Below, piece after piece: positions 32,256 through 38,644 of a DNA stretch of 38,644 nucleotides (positions are counted from its first letter, which is position 1; every line of letters begins with the position of its first letter). The translations under genes and the position numbers were made by a program. The DNA is taken from NCBI GenBank assembly GCA_964503595.1, contig CAZDAM010000019.1, positions 1 through 38,644 of the forward strand. Reading direction: 5' to 3'. Source of the stretch: CAZDAM01 sp964503595. GTDB lineage: Bacteria; Muiribacteriota; UBA6191. The notes beneath the pieces were generated by a model. It was not told where the DNA came from. It ran no database searches and saw nothing but the letters and a program-made list of their open reading frames with translations.

Positions 32256-32332
32256 GCGTCTCAAACCCGGGAATGCTAGAGCAATTTGCAAAATTATGTA
32301 GCCAGATGGATTCCTTTCATTTTGCAGATTGG

Positions 32333-32395
32333 AATCTGTCACAGGACGAATGGAAGACATATCTGGCACAAACTGAGTCAAATCTGTCACAGGAC
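32333..32395 (+). repeat. Two copies of AATCTGTCACAGGAC upstream of the HNH gene
   Basis: Exact 15-bp copies at 32333-32347 and 32381-32395, 48 bp apart. A related CTGTCACAGGAC occurs in the decayed HNH copy (about 1356), and CTGTCACGGAACAGG lies inside the intact gene. The rest of 32256-32587 holds no supported gene; the open frame 32228-32542 crosses the terminator and has no ribosome binding site. Confidence 0.5.
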
Positions 32396-32587
32396 AGATT
32401 TTCTTATGGAACATCCGTGACGGCTTTTTTTGGGAAATTTTTTCTTTTCGATGGATTCGTGAAAAACAGTCACTCTGAAGGCTGGAAGAACCAGGTTTAT
32501 CCACTATCTGCAATTCTGGGCGTTTTATTCCCTTTTTCCTGATTTTTCCTGCTGTTGAAGCCATCAAAAGGCCAAAAAATCAGGGCT

Positions 32588-32593
32588 TATAAT
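32588..32593 (+). promoter_or_regulatory. TATAAT box 6 nt before the HNH gene start
   Basis: A perfect TATAAT, then GAATGC, then ATG at 32600. No Shine-Dalgarno and no strong -35. It predicts a leaderless mRNA and excludes the longer frame start at 32555. Confidence 0.55.
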
Positions 32594-32599
32594 GAATGC

Positions 32600-33262
32600 A
32601 TGAAAAACGCATTTCTTCTTCAAATGGATTGTTCCGTCAGAAACTACAAACGGGCTTCGGGGCGGTTGTTGCTGGATGTCATCCGAGCCGATCAGAACCA
32701 GGTTTATCTTACTGTGGGTTATTCCAGCCTGTTTTCCTTCATGACCCGCCACTATGGTTTGAGTGAGGCCATCACCAACGATTTTATCCGGGTTGGAAGA
32801 CTGGATACCGGCGAAGAAGTTTCGCAAAAGCTGGAAAGAGTCATGGAAATCACGGGGAAGCCCTTGGCAGAAACCCTGGAAACCATGATGGATTTTTATC
32901 TCAAGCATCATTGTCCTTTGAAGAAAGCGGAGCGGGTGGCCCAAAAAGAGTCGGGACGAATGGAAAAACAGGCAAAGCCCGTGCGGGAAACGCCTGTCAC
33001 GGAACAGGAAGGAAATCCCAAGTCAAAAACATCTGTCACAGAGAAGAACAGAAAACCGATTCCGGCAGAAGTGAAACATGTGCATTTACGCGATCAGGGC
33101 CAGTGCACTTTTCATTTCAAGGGCAAGCGCTGTGAAGGAAGGCGGTTTTTACACATTCATCACAGAATTCCGGTATCAAAGGGCGGGAAAAACACGGCAG
33201 AAAATCTGATGACGCTTTGTTCCAGGCATCACTCTTTGATACATGAATTGAGCCGGGAATAA
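32600..33262 (+). CDS. HNH endonuclease family protein
   Basis: 220 aa. The C-terminal HNH nuclease motif is complete: zinc ligand candidates Cys169 (QGQC), Cys178 (KRCEG), Cys207 (TLCSRHH) and the core LHIHHRIPVSKGG with His185, His187 and His188, then NLMTLCSRHHSLIHE. The N-terminal 120 residues are helical (LTVGYSSLFSFMTRHYGLSEA), a segment I associate with a lineage-expanded HNH family of Bdellovibrio-like bacteria whose role is not known. A charged linker joins the two. The start is set by the TATAAT box 6 nt upstream. A decayed paralogue lies at 1170-1648. Whether it is a solitary nuclease, a homing-type element or a defence component is open. Confidence 0.85.
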   Translation: MKNAFLLQMDCSVRNYKRASGRLLLDVIRADQNQVYLTVGYSSLFSFMTRHYGLSEAITNDFIRVGRLDTGEEVSQKLERVMEITGKPLAETLETMMDFYLKHHCPLKKAERVAQKESGRMEKQAKPVRETPVTEQEGNPKSKTSVTEKNRKPIPAEVKHVHLRDQGQCTFHFKGKRCEGRRFLHIHHRIPVSKGGKNTAENLMTLCSRHHSLIHELSRE

Positions 33263-33309
33263 AATCCATAGTAAGGAGTGTTTGTTTCTTTATTTTTATG
33301 CAAATTTCT

Positions 33310-33331
33310 CTGGGATTTTTTTCCCAGGAGG
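33310..33331 (+). promoter_or_regulatory. Hairpin overlapping the ribosome binding site of the receiver gene
   Basis: CTGGGA (33310-33315), a six-T loop, and TCCCAG (33322-33327). The Shine-Dalgarno AGGAGG (33326-33331) begins inside the right arm, so the folded mRNA would partly block initiation at the ATG 33336. Confidence 0.4.
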
Positions 33332-33335
33332 ATGG

Positions 33336-33698
33336 ATGTTTCAGTTGTTAGTACTGGATGATGAGGTGATGATCGGTGAACTGGTCTGTGCCTACCTCAG
33401 ATCAGTAAAAATTTCTGCGTTTGGTTGTGCCACGTTGCAGGAAGCTTCCAGATTTCTTGATTCCTTCTCGCAAAAAGGTGCACAGGTAGATCTCCTGATT
33501 GTGGATTTTGGGCTTGAAGGTGGAATGAATGGCAGGGATGCCGCACGATATCTGCTAGAGTTGAACCCGGGAATGAAAACTCTGTACATGACGGGCAGAA
33601 GTGAGGACTCCAGGGAAAAGACGATGGAGCATGTGCTTTACAAGCCTTTTCAGATGGATGAGCTGATGCAGAAAATCCGGGAAATGTTTCCAGTATGA
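33336..33698 (+). CDS. Single-domain response regulator (CheY-like receiver)
   Basis: 120 aa from ATG 33336, chosen over the frame start at 33282 because of AGGAGG 4 nt upstream and the normal receiver N-terminus. All receiver residues are present: Asp8 and Asp9 (LVLDDE), phospho-acceptor Asp57 (LIVDFGL), Thr86 (LYMTGR) and Lys103 (LYKPFQ). There is no output domain. Such proteins act by docking to partners, for example the flagellar motor or a phosphorelay. The FLDSF...LNPGMKTLYMTGR pattern resembles receivers fused to or working with hybrid kinases. The stop overlaps the psd start by 4 bp (ATGA). Confidence 0.88.
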   Translation: MFQLLVLDDEVMIGELVCAYLRSVKISAFGCATLQEASRFLDSFSQKGAQVDLLIVDFGLEGGMNGRDAARYLLELNPGMKTLYMTGRSEDSREKTMEHVLYKPFQMDELMQKIREMFPV

Positions 33699-34588
33699 AC
33701 TCAATCCAGTATGTCGAAAGAAAAACAGGTCAGGTCCTAACTGAGAAGGTGGCTGGGGAAAGTGCCCTGCGCTTTACTCTTGATCATCCACTGGGCCGGG
33801 GTCTTCTTGAGGCAGTTGTCCGCAAACCCTGGTTTTCCCGGCTCTATGGGCTCTGGCAGGACAGCTCTTTGTCCCGTGGTTCCATCAGAAGCTTTGCCGA
33901 GGATCTGAAGATTGATCTGAATGAGGCTGAAGAGCCTGTTGGGGGCTATCGTTCTTTCAATGACTTTTTTGCCCGAAAACTGAAGCCTCAGAGTCGGCTT
34001 TTGGCAGAAGGAGAGGGGACTTTGCTGTCCCCGGCAGATGGGAGACTTCTGGTTCTGCCCGAAATTGGCGAAAAGCAGGTTTTTCATATCAAGGGGATCG
34101 ATTTCTCCCTTTATCGTTTTTTGCAGGATGAGGCCTGGATTCGACGCTATCAGGGGGGAAGTCTGATCATTGTGAGGCTCTGTCCGGCAGATTATCACCG
34201 TTACCATTTTCCCTGTGGAGGATATGCCACAATTTCCCGGCGAATTGCGGGTTATCTCTATTCGGTCAACCCTCTGGCCTTTCGCCGTTACCCAGGTCTT
34301 TTTGCCGAGAATGAGCGCCAGCTGATGGAAATTCAGTCTCCGGTTTTTGGGAATGTTCTGATGGCAGAAATAGGAGCGGCCATGGTCGGAAAGATTGTTC
34401 AGACCTACCAGGCGGGAGTTCAGGTTAGGCGAGGGGAAGAAAAAGGCTATTTCAAATTCGGCGCTTCTACGGTTATTTTGCTCACCGAACCGGGCCGTAT
34501 CGTCTGGGATCCTGATCTTGTGGAGAACTCTGAAAAAGGTCTGGAAACTCTGGTCAGAATGGGCGAAGGCATCGGTCATCTGGCTTAG
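33695..34588 (+). CDS. psd: Phosphatidylserine decarboxylase
   Basis: 297 aa. Converts phosphatidylserine to phosphatidylethanolamine at the inner membrane. The enzyme cleaves itself at a Ser to form the pyruvoyl cofactor; the site is FGASTVILL (Ser258), a GxST variant of the usual GST. Other conserved pieces are YRSFNDFFARKLKP, LLSPADGRLL (Asp), FHIKGIDFSLYRFL, DYHRYHFPCGG (His) and a later Glu-rich segment. Length and motif order fit the bacterial family. It is translationally coupled to the receiver gene by a 4-bp overlap, an unusual partner. Confidence 0.92.
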   Translation: MNSIQYVERKTGQVLTEKVAGESALRFTLDHPLGRGLLEAVVRKPWFSRLYGLWQDSSLSRGSIRSFAEDLKIDLNEAEEPVGGYRSFNDFFARKLKPQSRLLAEGEGTLLSPADGRLLVLPEIGEKQVFHIKGIDFSLYRFLQDEAWIRRYQGGSLIIVRLCPADYHRYHFPCGGYATISRRIAGYLYSVNPLAFRRYPGLFAENERQLMEIQSPVFGNVLMAEIGAAMVGKIVQTYQAGVQVRRGEEKGYFKFGASTVILLTEPGRIVWDPDLVENSEKGLETLVRMGEGIGHLA

Positions 34589-34596
34589 GAGAAATG

Positions 34597-35004
34597 ATGT
34601 TTGATCACCGCCCCTGGGAAGAAGAATTACTGGAAGCCGGCTGGGAATCCCTTGGAGTACGCCATGTTGGCTTTCAGGGAGACTGGTTTCGGTTTGAGGC
34701 CTGCGCTACGGCCAATTTTGAAGAAACCAGCGTGGATCTGCAGATCTTTTTTCCGGATGAAATCTGTCTTGGGTCTCAGGAAATGGAAGCCTCAGAAGCA
34801 GCACTGAATCTGTTTTTAGGGGATTTCTTTGGTTCCGAAGAGTGGGATGATAACTGGGAATGGTTTGAGGATGGCACTGGCCTGGAAGCTTTTGATCTGG
34901 GTGATGGTGTAGCCGAACTTGCTCGCCTGGTCTCTCAGGAAGAAAAGCTTAAAAGGCTTCTTGAGCCAGAGAATGAAGAAACCGGTTCACGGCTTCCCGG
35001 CTGA
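34597..35004 (+). CDS. Hypothetical acidic protein
   Basis: 135 aa, very acidic and rich in Trp and Phe (FFGSEEWDDNWEWFEDGTGLEAF). Soluble, with no signal peptide or membrane helix, and no family recognised. AGGAG precedes two consecutive ATG codons; the second (34597) has the better spacing. It follows psd by 8 bp, so it is likely in the receiver-psd operon. The 3' end overlaps the convergent PolX-like gene by 56 bp. Confidence 0.6.
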   Translation: MFDHRPWEEELLEAGWESLGVRHVGFQGDWFRFEACATANFEETSVDLQIFFPDEICLGSQEMEASEAALNLFLGDFFGSEEWDDNWEWFEDGTGLEAFDLGDGVAELARLVSQEEKLKRLLEPENEETGSRLPG

Positions 35005-35881
35005 AAAAATTCAGGATCCTGGACTGATCCTTTTCAAACTTCTGGCAATGATATAGCCAGGCTCCCAGATTCCTGCTGTCCCGGCAGATCATCAGGACTT
35101 TCGCCTCGGGAAAATGGTTCAGAAACTCTGGAATTCTGGAATGCCAGAGAGGATCAAGCGGGAGCAGAATCAGCCGAGGATTTCCAGAAACGGTTTTTTG
35201 CCGGTGAGGTGCCCAGAACCAGGAGGGAACCGGACTCAGGTAGTCCCGGTACAGGGGAAGTTCCCATTGCCCGATCATCTGTTCGGGATAGGTTGCCTGA
35301 AGCTCTGTATCCGAAAACAGAAATTCAAATGCATTGATCGTTTCTGGTGGAGGTACGGAGCCTTCGAAGAATAGTCCGCGGATTTTGGGGCCCTTGAGAG
35401 GCTCTTCTGGTGGCAGTGTCTCAATTTTGAGTTCGAGCAAACGGATGAGGGAATCCGTTTGAGCGGGTTTTAACTGAAGCTCCCGCAAAAAAGCTGAACT
35501 CAAAAAACAGTCCATTGGATCAAGCCCGGCCTTTATGGCGGGGAGGAGGGGTCGTAGCTGTGCTATGGTTTTGGCAGTACTATCGTCCAGTTTTTCCTGT
35601 AAACCGTCAGGAATCTGGTTTGCCAGCTCTTCCTGCAAAGGGGTTTTTTCAGAATCCTTATTTTCCAGGAAGCTCTGGATTTCCTGGGAAATTGAAGAAC
35701 CGATTCCAGGAAGGGCGGCCCAGTTCTGACTCAGGCAAAGGCTGTCAAACTCCTCTTCATAGGCCATTAAGGTGGAAGAGGCTTTGGTAAAGGCCCGGGC
35801 CCGGAAGGGGGCCTCTTCCAGCACTCTGAGAAGATTGGCAATCGTTTGCAGATGAAGTGACACGGATTTGCAAGTTTTCAT
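34949..35881 (-). CDS. Protein with PolX-type helix-hairpin-helix N-terminus and unknown C-terminus
   Basis: 310 aa. Residues 8-75 match the HhH domain at the N-terminus of family X DNA polymerases: LQTIANLLRVLEEAPFRARA, FTKASSTLMAYEEEFDSL, LPGIGSSISQEIQSFLE. The next domain should be the nucleotidyltransferase palm, but no catalytic Asp pair or GS motif is visible. The C-terminal 170 residues (RGLFFEGSVPPPETI, LYRDYLSPVPSWFWAPHRQ, PRLILLPLDPLWHSRIPEFL, AKVLMICRDSRNLGAWLYHC) are unlike PolX or its PHP domain. The whole looks like a DNA-binding module tethered to an unassigned alpha/beta domain, possibly a decayed or repurposed PolX. It ends inside the convergent gene and is divergent from the glycosyltransferase operon. 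Confidence 0.6.
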   Translation of the reverse strand: MKTCKSVSLHLQTIANLLRVLEEAPFRARAFTKASSTLMAYEEEFDSLCLSQNWAALPGIGSSISQEIQSFLENKDSEKTPLQEELANQIPDGLQEKLDDSTAKTIAQLRPLLPAIKAGLDPMDCFLSSAFLRELQLKPAQTDSLIRLLELKIETLPPEEPLKGPKIRGLFFEGSVPPPETINAFEFLFSDTELQATYPEQMIGQWELPLYRDYLSPVPSWFWAPHRQKTVSGNPRLILLPLDPLWHSRIPEFLNHFPEAKVLMICRDSRNLGAWLYHCQKFEKDQSRILNFFSREAVNRFLHSLAQEAF

Positions 35882-35892
35882 GGTGCCCGCGA

Positions 35893-35899
35893 TATGATA
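35893..35899. promoter_or_regulatory. Overlapping bidirectional -10 element
   Basis: TATGAT on the plus strand (35893-35898) and TATCAT on the minus strand (35899-35894) overlap in the 30-bp gap between divergent genes. Each lies 12-13 nt before its ATG (35912 plus, 35881 minus), so both leaders would be only about 5-7 nt. Confidence 0.4.
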
Positions 35900-35911
35900 A
35901 AGTCCCGCCTG

Positions 35912-36697
35912 ATGTCAAGAGTTTCAGTTTATATCATTGCTTATAACGAGGCCCGCAAGCTGGTTCCTGCCCTAAAAAGCGTGCAGTGGGCAGATGAAAT
36001 CATTGTGGCGGACAGCTATTCCACGGATGATACCGTGAAAGTGGCTGAAGAACACGGAGCCAGGGTGGTCCAGATTCCTTTTGAAGGTTTTGGCAAGCTC
36101 AGAAACGACGCTTTGAAAGCCTGCACACACGAGTGGATCTTCAGCCTGGATTCAGATGAACGCTGCACTGAAGAGGCCCGGGATGAAATCCTTGAGATCG
36201 TGAAAAAAAGCGATTCCAAGGGCCCCAGTGTGTGGTTTATGCCCAGGCGAAACTGGTTTTTGGGACGCTGGATTCGTCATAGCGGGTTTTACCCGGACTA
36301 TCGGCAGCCCCAGCTCTTCCGAAAGTCCAGCATGCAGTATCTGGAGGAGCAGGTTCACGAAGGCTTTGAAGTTCTGGATGGCAGCACTCCAGCCTATCTG
36401 AAGCATCCCATCTGGCAGATTCCCTATCTGAATCTGGAAGAGTTTCAGCACAAGGCCAACCGCTACTCGACCTTAAGCGCCATCAAAATGCAGGAGAGAG
36501 GAAAGACGGCGACTCTGGGCTCGGCCTTTCTGCATGCCTGTGCTTCTTTCTTCAAGTTCTACATCGCCAAGCGTGGCTTTCTGGACGGCTGGGCCGGACT
36601 GGTGATTGCCCTGGGGAATTTCGAAGGCACATTCTATAAGTACGCCAAGCTTTGTGAGCGCAGGGCTGACTGGCAGGAACCCGACAGTCTGAAGTGA
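35912..36697 (+). CDS. Family 2 glycosyltransferase, lipopolysaccharide-core type (WaaE/KdtX-like)
   Basis: 261 aa from the ATG at 35912; the frame's first ATG (35894) lies in the promoter. GT-A fold: VSVYIIAYNEARKL, the Asp pair region ADEIIVADSYSTDDTVK, FSLDSDERCT for the metal-binding DxD-like site, and GKLRNDALKACTHEW. The motif NWFLGRWIRHSGFYPDYRQ followed by LFRKSSMQYLEEQVHEGFEV is typical of WaaE/KdtX enzymes that add glucose or heptose to lipopolysaccharide inner core. First gene of a tightly overlapping operon with a second glycosyltransferase and a WecA-like enzyme. Donor and acceptor are inferred. Confidence 0.85.
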   Translation: MSRVSVYIIAYNEARKLVPALKSVQWADEIIVADSYSTDDTVKVAEEHGARVVQIPFEGFGKLRNDALKACTHEWIFSLDSDERCTEEARDEILEIVKKSDSKGPSVWFMPRRNWFLGRWIRHSGFYPDYRQPQLFRKSSMQYLEEQVHEGFEVLDGSTPAYLKHPIWQIPYLNLEEFQHKANRYSTLSAIKMQERGKTATLGSAFLHACASFFKFYIAKRGFLDGWAGLVIALGNFEGTFYKYAKLCERRADWQEPDSLK

Positions 36698-37482
36698 TTT
36701 CCATCAGTCTGATCATTACGACCTATAACCGTCCGGATGCCTTGAAGGCCGTACTGGTTTCCGCCTTGAATCAGACTTTGCCACCGTTTGACATTGTGAT
36801 TGCAGATGATGGTTCCAGAGAAGAGACCAGAGTCATGGTGGAATCTATGGCCAGAATCTCCAGAATTCCGATTCATCATGCTTGGCAGGAAGACCGGGGT
36901 TTTCGGGCTGCAGCGGTGCGAAATCTTGGTGTCAGACAAGCTGGTGGTGAGTACCTCGTCTTTATCGATGGAGACATCCTGCTTCATCCTGGTTTTCTTG
37001 AGGATCATGCTCATGCAGCCAGGAGAAACCGGTTCATCAAGGGTTCCCGCCTGATGCTCAAACCGGATCTGACTGCAAGGCTGATTCAGTCGCCAGGACA
37101 GCTTCCCGGCTTTTGGACATCTGGTGTCGAAAGCCGTTTGAAGATGCTTCGGTTCAAAGTCCTGCGGAATCTGCTGTCGACAAGCAAAGGGGGCTGGGAC
37201 AATGTCAGAACCTGCAATCTTTCCCTGTATCGGGAAGATTTTGAAAGGGTCAACGGGTTTGATGAAGGTTTTGAGGGCTGGGGACTTGAGGATACCGAAT
37301 TTGTTGCCCGACTGATTTTTTCAGGAATGAATCGACTTAATCTTCGTTTTGCCGGAATCGGATGGCATCTCTATCACCGGGAAGAACCAAGGGATGCTTT
37401 GCCACAGAATCAGGCCCGCCTCGATCGGACCCTTTCTTCAGGTCTGAAACAGTGCCAGAAAGGATTTGTGGAGCTGGCATGA
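36694..37482 (+). CDS. Family 2 glycosyltransferase with galactosyltransferase-type C-terminus
   Basis: 262 aa. Starts at GTG overlapping the previous stop (GTGA). GT-A core: ISLIITTYNRPDALKAVL, IVIADDGSREET, RGFRAAAVRNLGV and the metal site FIDGDILLHPGF. The C-terminal segment NLSLYREDFERVNGFDEGFEG-WGLEDTEF is the Glyco_transf_7C signature shared with galactosyltransferases. Such genes build polysaccharide or lipopolysaccharide. Its stop overlaps the next start (ATGA), so the three genes are co-translated. Confidence 0.88.
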   Translation: MISISLIITTYNRPDALKAVLVSALNQTLPPFDIVIADDGSREETRVMVESMARISRIPIHHAWQEDRGFRAAAVRNLGVRQAGGEYLVFIDGDILLHPGFLEDHAHAARRNRFIKGSRLMLKPDLTARLIQSPGQLPGFWTSGVESRLKMLRFKVLRNLLSTSKGGWDNVRTCNLSLYREDFERVNGFDEGFEGWGLEDTEFVARLIFSGMNRLNLRFAGIGWHLYHREEPRDALPQNQARLDRTLSSGLKQCQKGFVELA

Positions 37483-38576
37483 GCTTTGTGATTTCCTTTG
37501 TTCTGGGCATGATTCTGACCGGTCTGGTTCTTGTCTTTACCCGCAGTTTTGGATTTGTAAACAAACCCAGTGCCGATCGCTGGTCAACGAAGACCGTGAG
37601 CCTTCACGGCGGGATTGCTATCTGGATTGCCTGGATAGCGGCTCTTTTTCTGATCAAGGGCCCAGAGTTTGACAGCCGGGAAGCCCTGCTTGTCTGTCTT
37701 CCCTCGATCATGATGCTTGTGGGTCTGGTGGATGATATTTTCACTCTCATGCCCAGAGCAAAGCTGAGCTTTCAGCTGGGAGTTGCCCTGGTGGTCTGCT
37801 TCTTTGGGATGGGATTTCAGTTTCTGCCATATGAGCCCTTGAACTGGCTTCTGACAATGTTCTGGATGATTGGGATTGGCAATGCGATCAATCTTCTGGA
37901 CAACATGGATGGGGCATCACCCGGAATTGCCTTCATCATTGCCCTATCCCTGAGTCTTCTTCCCTGGGAGCCAGCCCCCTGGCTGGGACTGATGTCCATG
38001 TCTCTGGCCGGAACTCTGGCGGGATTTCTGATCTTTAATTTTCATCCGGCCAAAATCTATATGGGAGACAGTGGTTCTCTCTTTCTTGGTTGCGCCTTGT
38101 CCATGATGCTCATGGAATTCAGCCAGACGATTTCGCCACAAATTACCCACACCTCACTGATGCTTCCTTCTGCTTTCCTGATTCCCGTCCTGATGGCGGC
38201 AGTGCCAATCATTGATACGACCTATGTAACGATCAATCGCCTTCTTAATGGCTACCCGGTATCTCAGGGAGATCGTGGCCATATCACCCACCGACTAAGC
38301 TATATGTTTCAGTCGGACTGGCTGAGTGTACTGACCCTTTATCTGTATCAGCTGCTGATCTGCTCGATCGTGGCGAGCTATCACTGGAAACTGTTTTATC
38401 CGGTAGGTCTTGCAACTTTGTATCTTCTTTACAAACTTACCAAAAAGACCAATGGCTTTGTCTGGCCAGCCAGATTCAATCCCAGTGCTGAAAGCCTGAC
38501 TTCTCACCGTTACCTGTTTTTGAAGCGCCATTCTTTTTTGCACTGGCTCTTCAAGGTGAATCAGCCCAAAGACTGA
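37479..38576 (+). CDS. WecA/MraY-family undecaprenyl-phosphate sugar-1-phosphate transferase
   Basis: 365 aa from ATG 37479, which overlaps the preceding stop by 4 bp; the longer frame (37362) is a shadow of the glycosyltransferase. About ten membrane helices. Family motifs: early KPSADRWSTKTVSLHGGIAIW, VGLVDDIF with the conserved Asp pair (85-86), NAINLLDNMDG (136-146) and YMGDSGSLFLG. These are characteristic of GlcNAc-1-phosphate transferases such as WecA/TagO that start O-antigen or teichoic-type polymers on the same lipid that UppP (2620-3543) recycles. The sugar is inferred. With the two glycosyltransferases this is a surface glycan operon. Confidence 0.88.
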   Translation: MSFVISFVLGMILTGLVLVFTRSFGFVNKPSADRWSTKTVSLHGGIAIWIAWIAALFLIKGPEFDSREALLVCLPSIMMLVGLVDDIFTLMPRAKLSFQLGVALVVCFFGMGFQFLPYEPLNWLLTMFWMIGIGNAINLLDNMDGASPGIAFIIALSLSLLPWEPAPWLGLMSMSLAGTLAGFLIFNFHPAKIYMGDSGSLFLGCALSMMLMEFSQTISPQITHTSLMLPSAFLIPVLMAAVPIIDTTYVTINRLLNGYPVSQGDRGHITHRLSYMFQSDWLSVLTLYLYQLLICSIVASYHWKLFYPVGLATLYLLYKLTKKTNGFVWPARFNPSAESLTSHRYLFLKRHSFLHWLFKVNQPKD

Positions 38577-38579
38577 TGC

Positions 38580-38585
38580 TATAAT
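38580..38585 (+). promoter_or_regulatory. TATAAT box 6 nt before the right-edge gene
   Basis: Perfect TATAAT just past the WecA-like stop, then TTTTCC, then ATG at 38592. No Shine-Dalgarno. Same leaderless geometry as at 7883, 14663 and 32588. Confidence 0.55.
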
Positions 38586-38591
38586 TTTTCC

Positions 38592-38644
38592 ATGCGCAAA
38601 ATCCCCCTTGGTAGCAGTAGCTTTTCAGAAATCCTTTCTGATCC
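38592..38644 (+). CDS. Partial gene at the right edge
   Basis: Only the first 17 codons are in the window (MRKIPLGSSSFSEILSD). The opening resembles the N-terminus of AAA-ATPase/PD-(D/E)XK proteins (pattern LPIG-x-x-x-F), but 17 residues are too few to assign it. Confidence 0.55.
   Translation, partial: MRKIPLGSSSFSEILSD

Noticed and set aside
32228..32542. 104-codon plus-strand frame
   Set aside because: It starts inside a strong terminator stem, lacks a ribosome binding site, and matches nothing recognised.
1..38644. tRNA, rRNA or riboswitch
   Set aside because: No cloverleaf, conserved rRNA segment or familiar riboswitch core was recognised by eye in the intergenic regions; a covariance-model scan would be needed to be certain.

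Overview
The window is bacterial chromosome from a motile Gram-negative cell. It carries a flagellar hook block (fliK, flgD, flgE) and envelope genes: uppP, phosphatidylserine decarboxylase, lipopolysaccharide-core-type glycosyltransferases and a WecA/MraY-type transferase. The phylum cannot be fixed from sequence alone. The HNH endonuclease family at 32.6 kb is one I associate with Bdellovibrionota/Oligoflexia, so that group is a low-confidence guess. Nothing looks like a plasmid, prophage or CRISPR locus. The window holds two 100-N assembly gaps, and the sequence flanking each shows how it probably closes.

Layout. 0-2.6 kb is a worn accessory stretch: a minus-strand peptide stub with a terminator, a SOUL heme-binding protein, a decayed copy of the HNH gene split by a 49-bp hairpin element, and an IS5-family element with a frameshifted transposase, inserted exactly at the uppP stop codon. 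2.6-7.3 kb (minus) has uppP, then a hybrid histidine kinase translationally coupled to a B12-binding radical SAM protein. 7.3-12.7 kb is housekeeping and stress: Bcp peroxiredoxin, RNB-domain exoribonuclease, FmdB-like and DUF3299 proteins, Dps, and a HugZ-like protein. 12.7-15.8 kb holds a large exported protein of unknown function and a TPR protein.

15.8-22.4 kb (minus) is the most unusual region. A 127-aa exported protein extremely rich in Asp, Glu, Gly and Cys is followed 13 bp later by a periplasmic TlpA-like protein with a WCHFC centre, and then by a flavin-dependent halogenase-like enzyme. Behind this transcript's promoter lies a 957-aa exported repeat protein with a glycine-zipper C-terminus. 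22.4-32.1 kb (plus) has DUF58, a TgpA-like transglutaminase and an STN/PilP-like protein, then fliK-flgD-flgE. Two sites resembling flagellar sigma-28 promoters precede the STN/PilP gene and fliK. FlgE is very large at 1161 aa. 32.1-38.6 kb has a possible small RNA, the intact HNH gene, a single-domain response regulator, psd, a protein with a PolX-type helix-hairpin-helix N-terminus, and an overlapping run of two glycosyltransferases and a WecA-like enzyme. A new gene starts at the right edge.

A recurring signal is that many genes have a -10 hexamer (often TATAAT) placed 6-7 nt before the start codon, which predicts leaderless mRNAs. These sites decided several start-codon choices here. Other genes have good Shine-Dalgarno sites, so the organism appears to use both modes.
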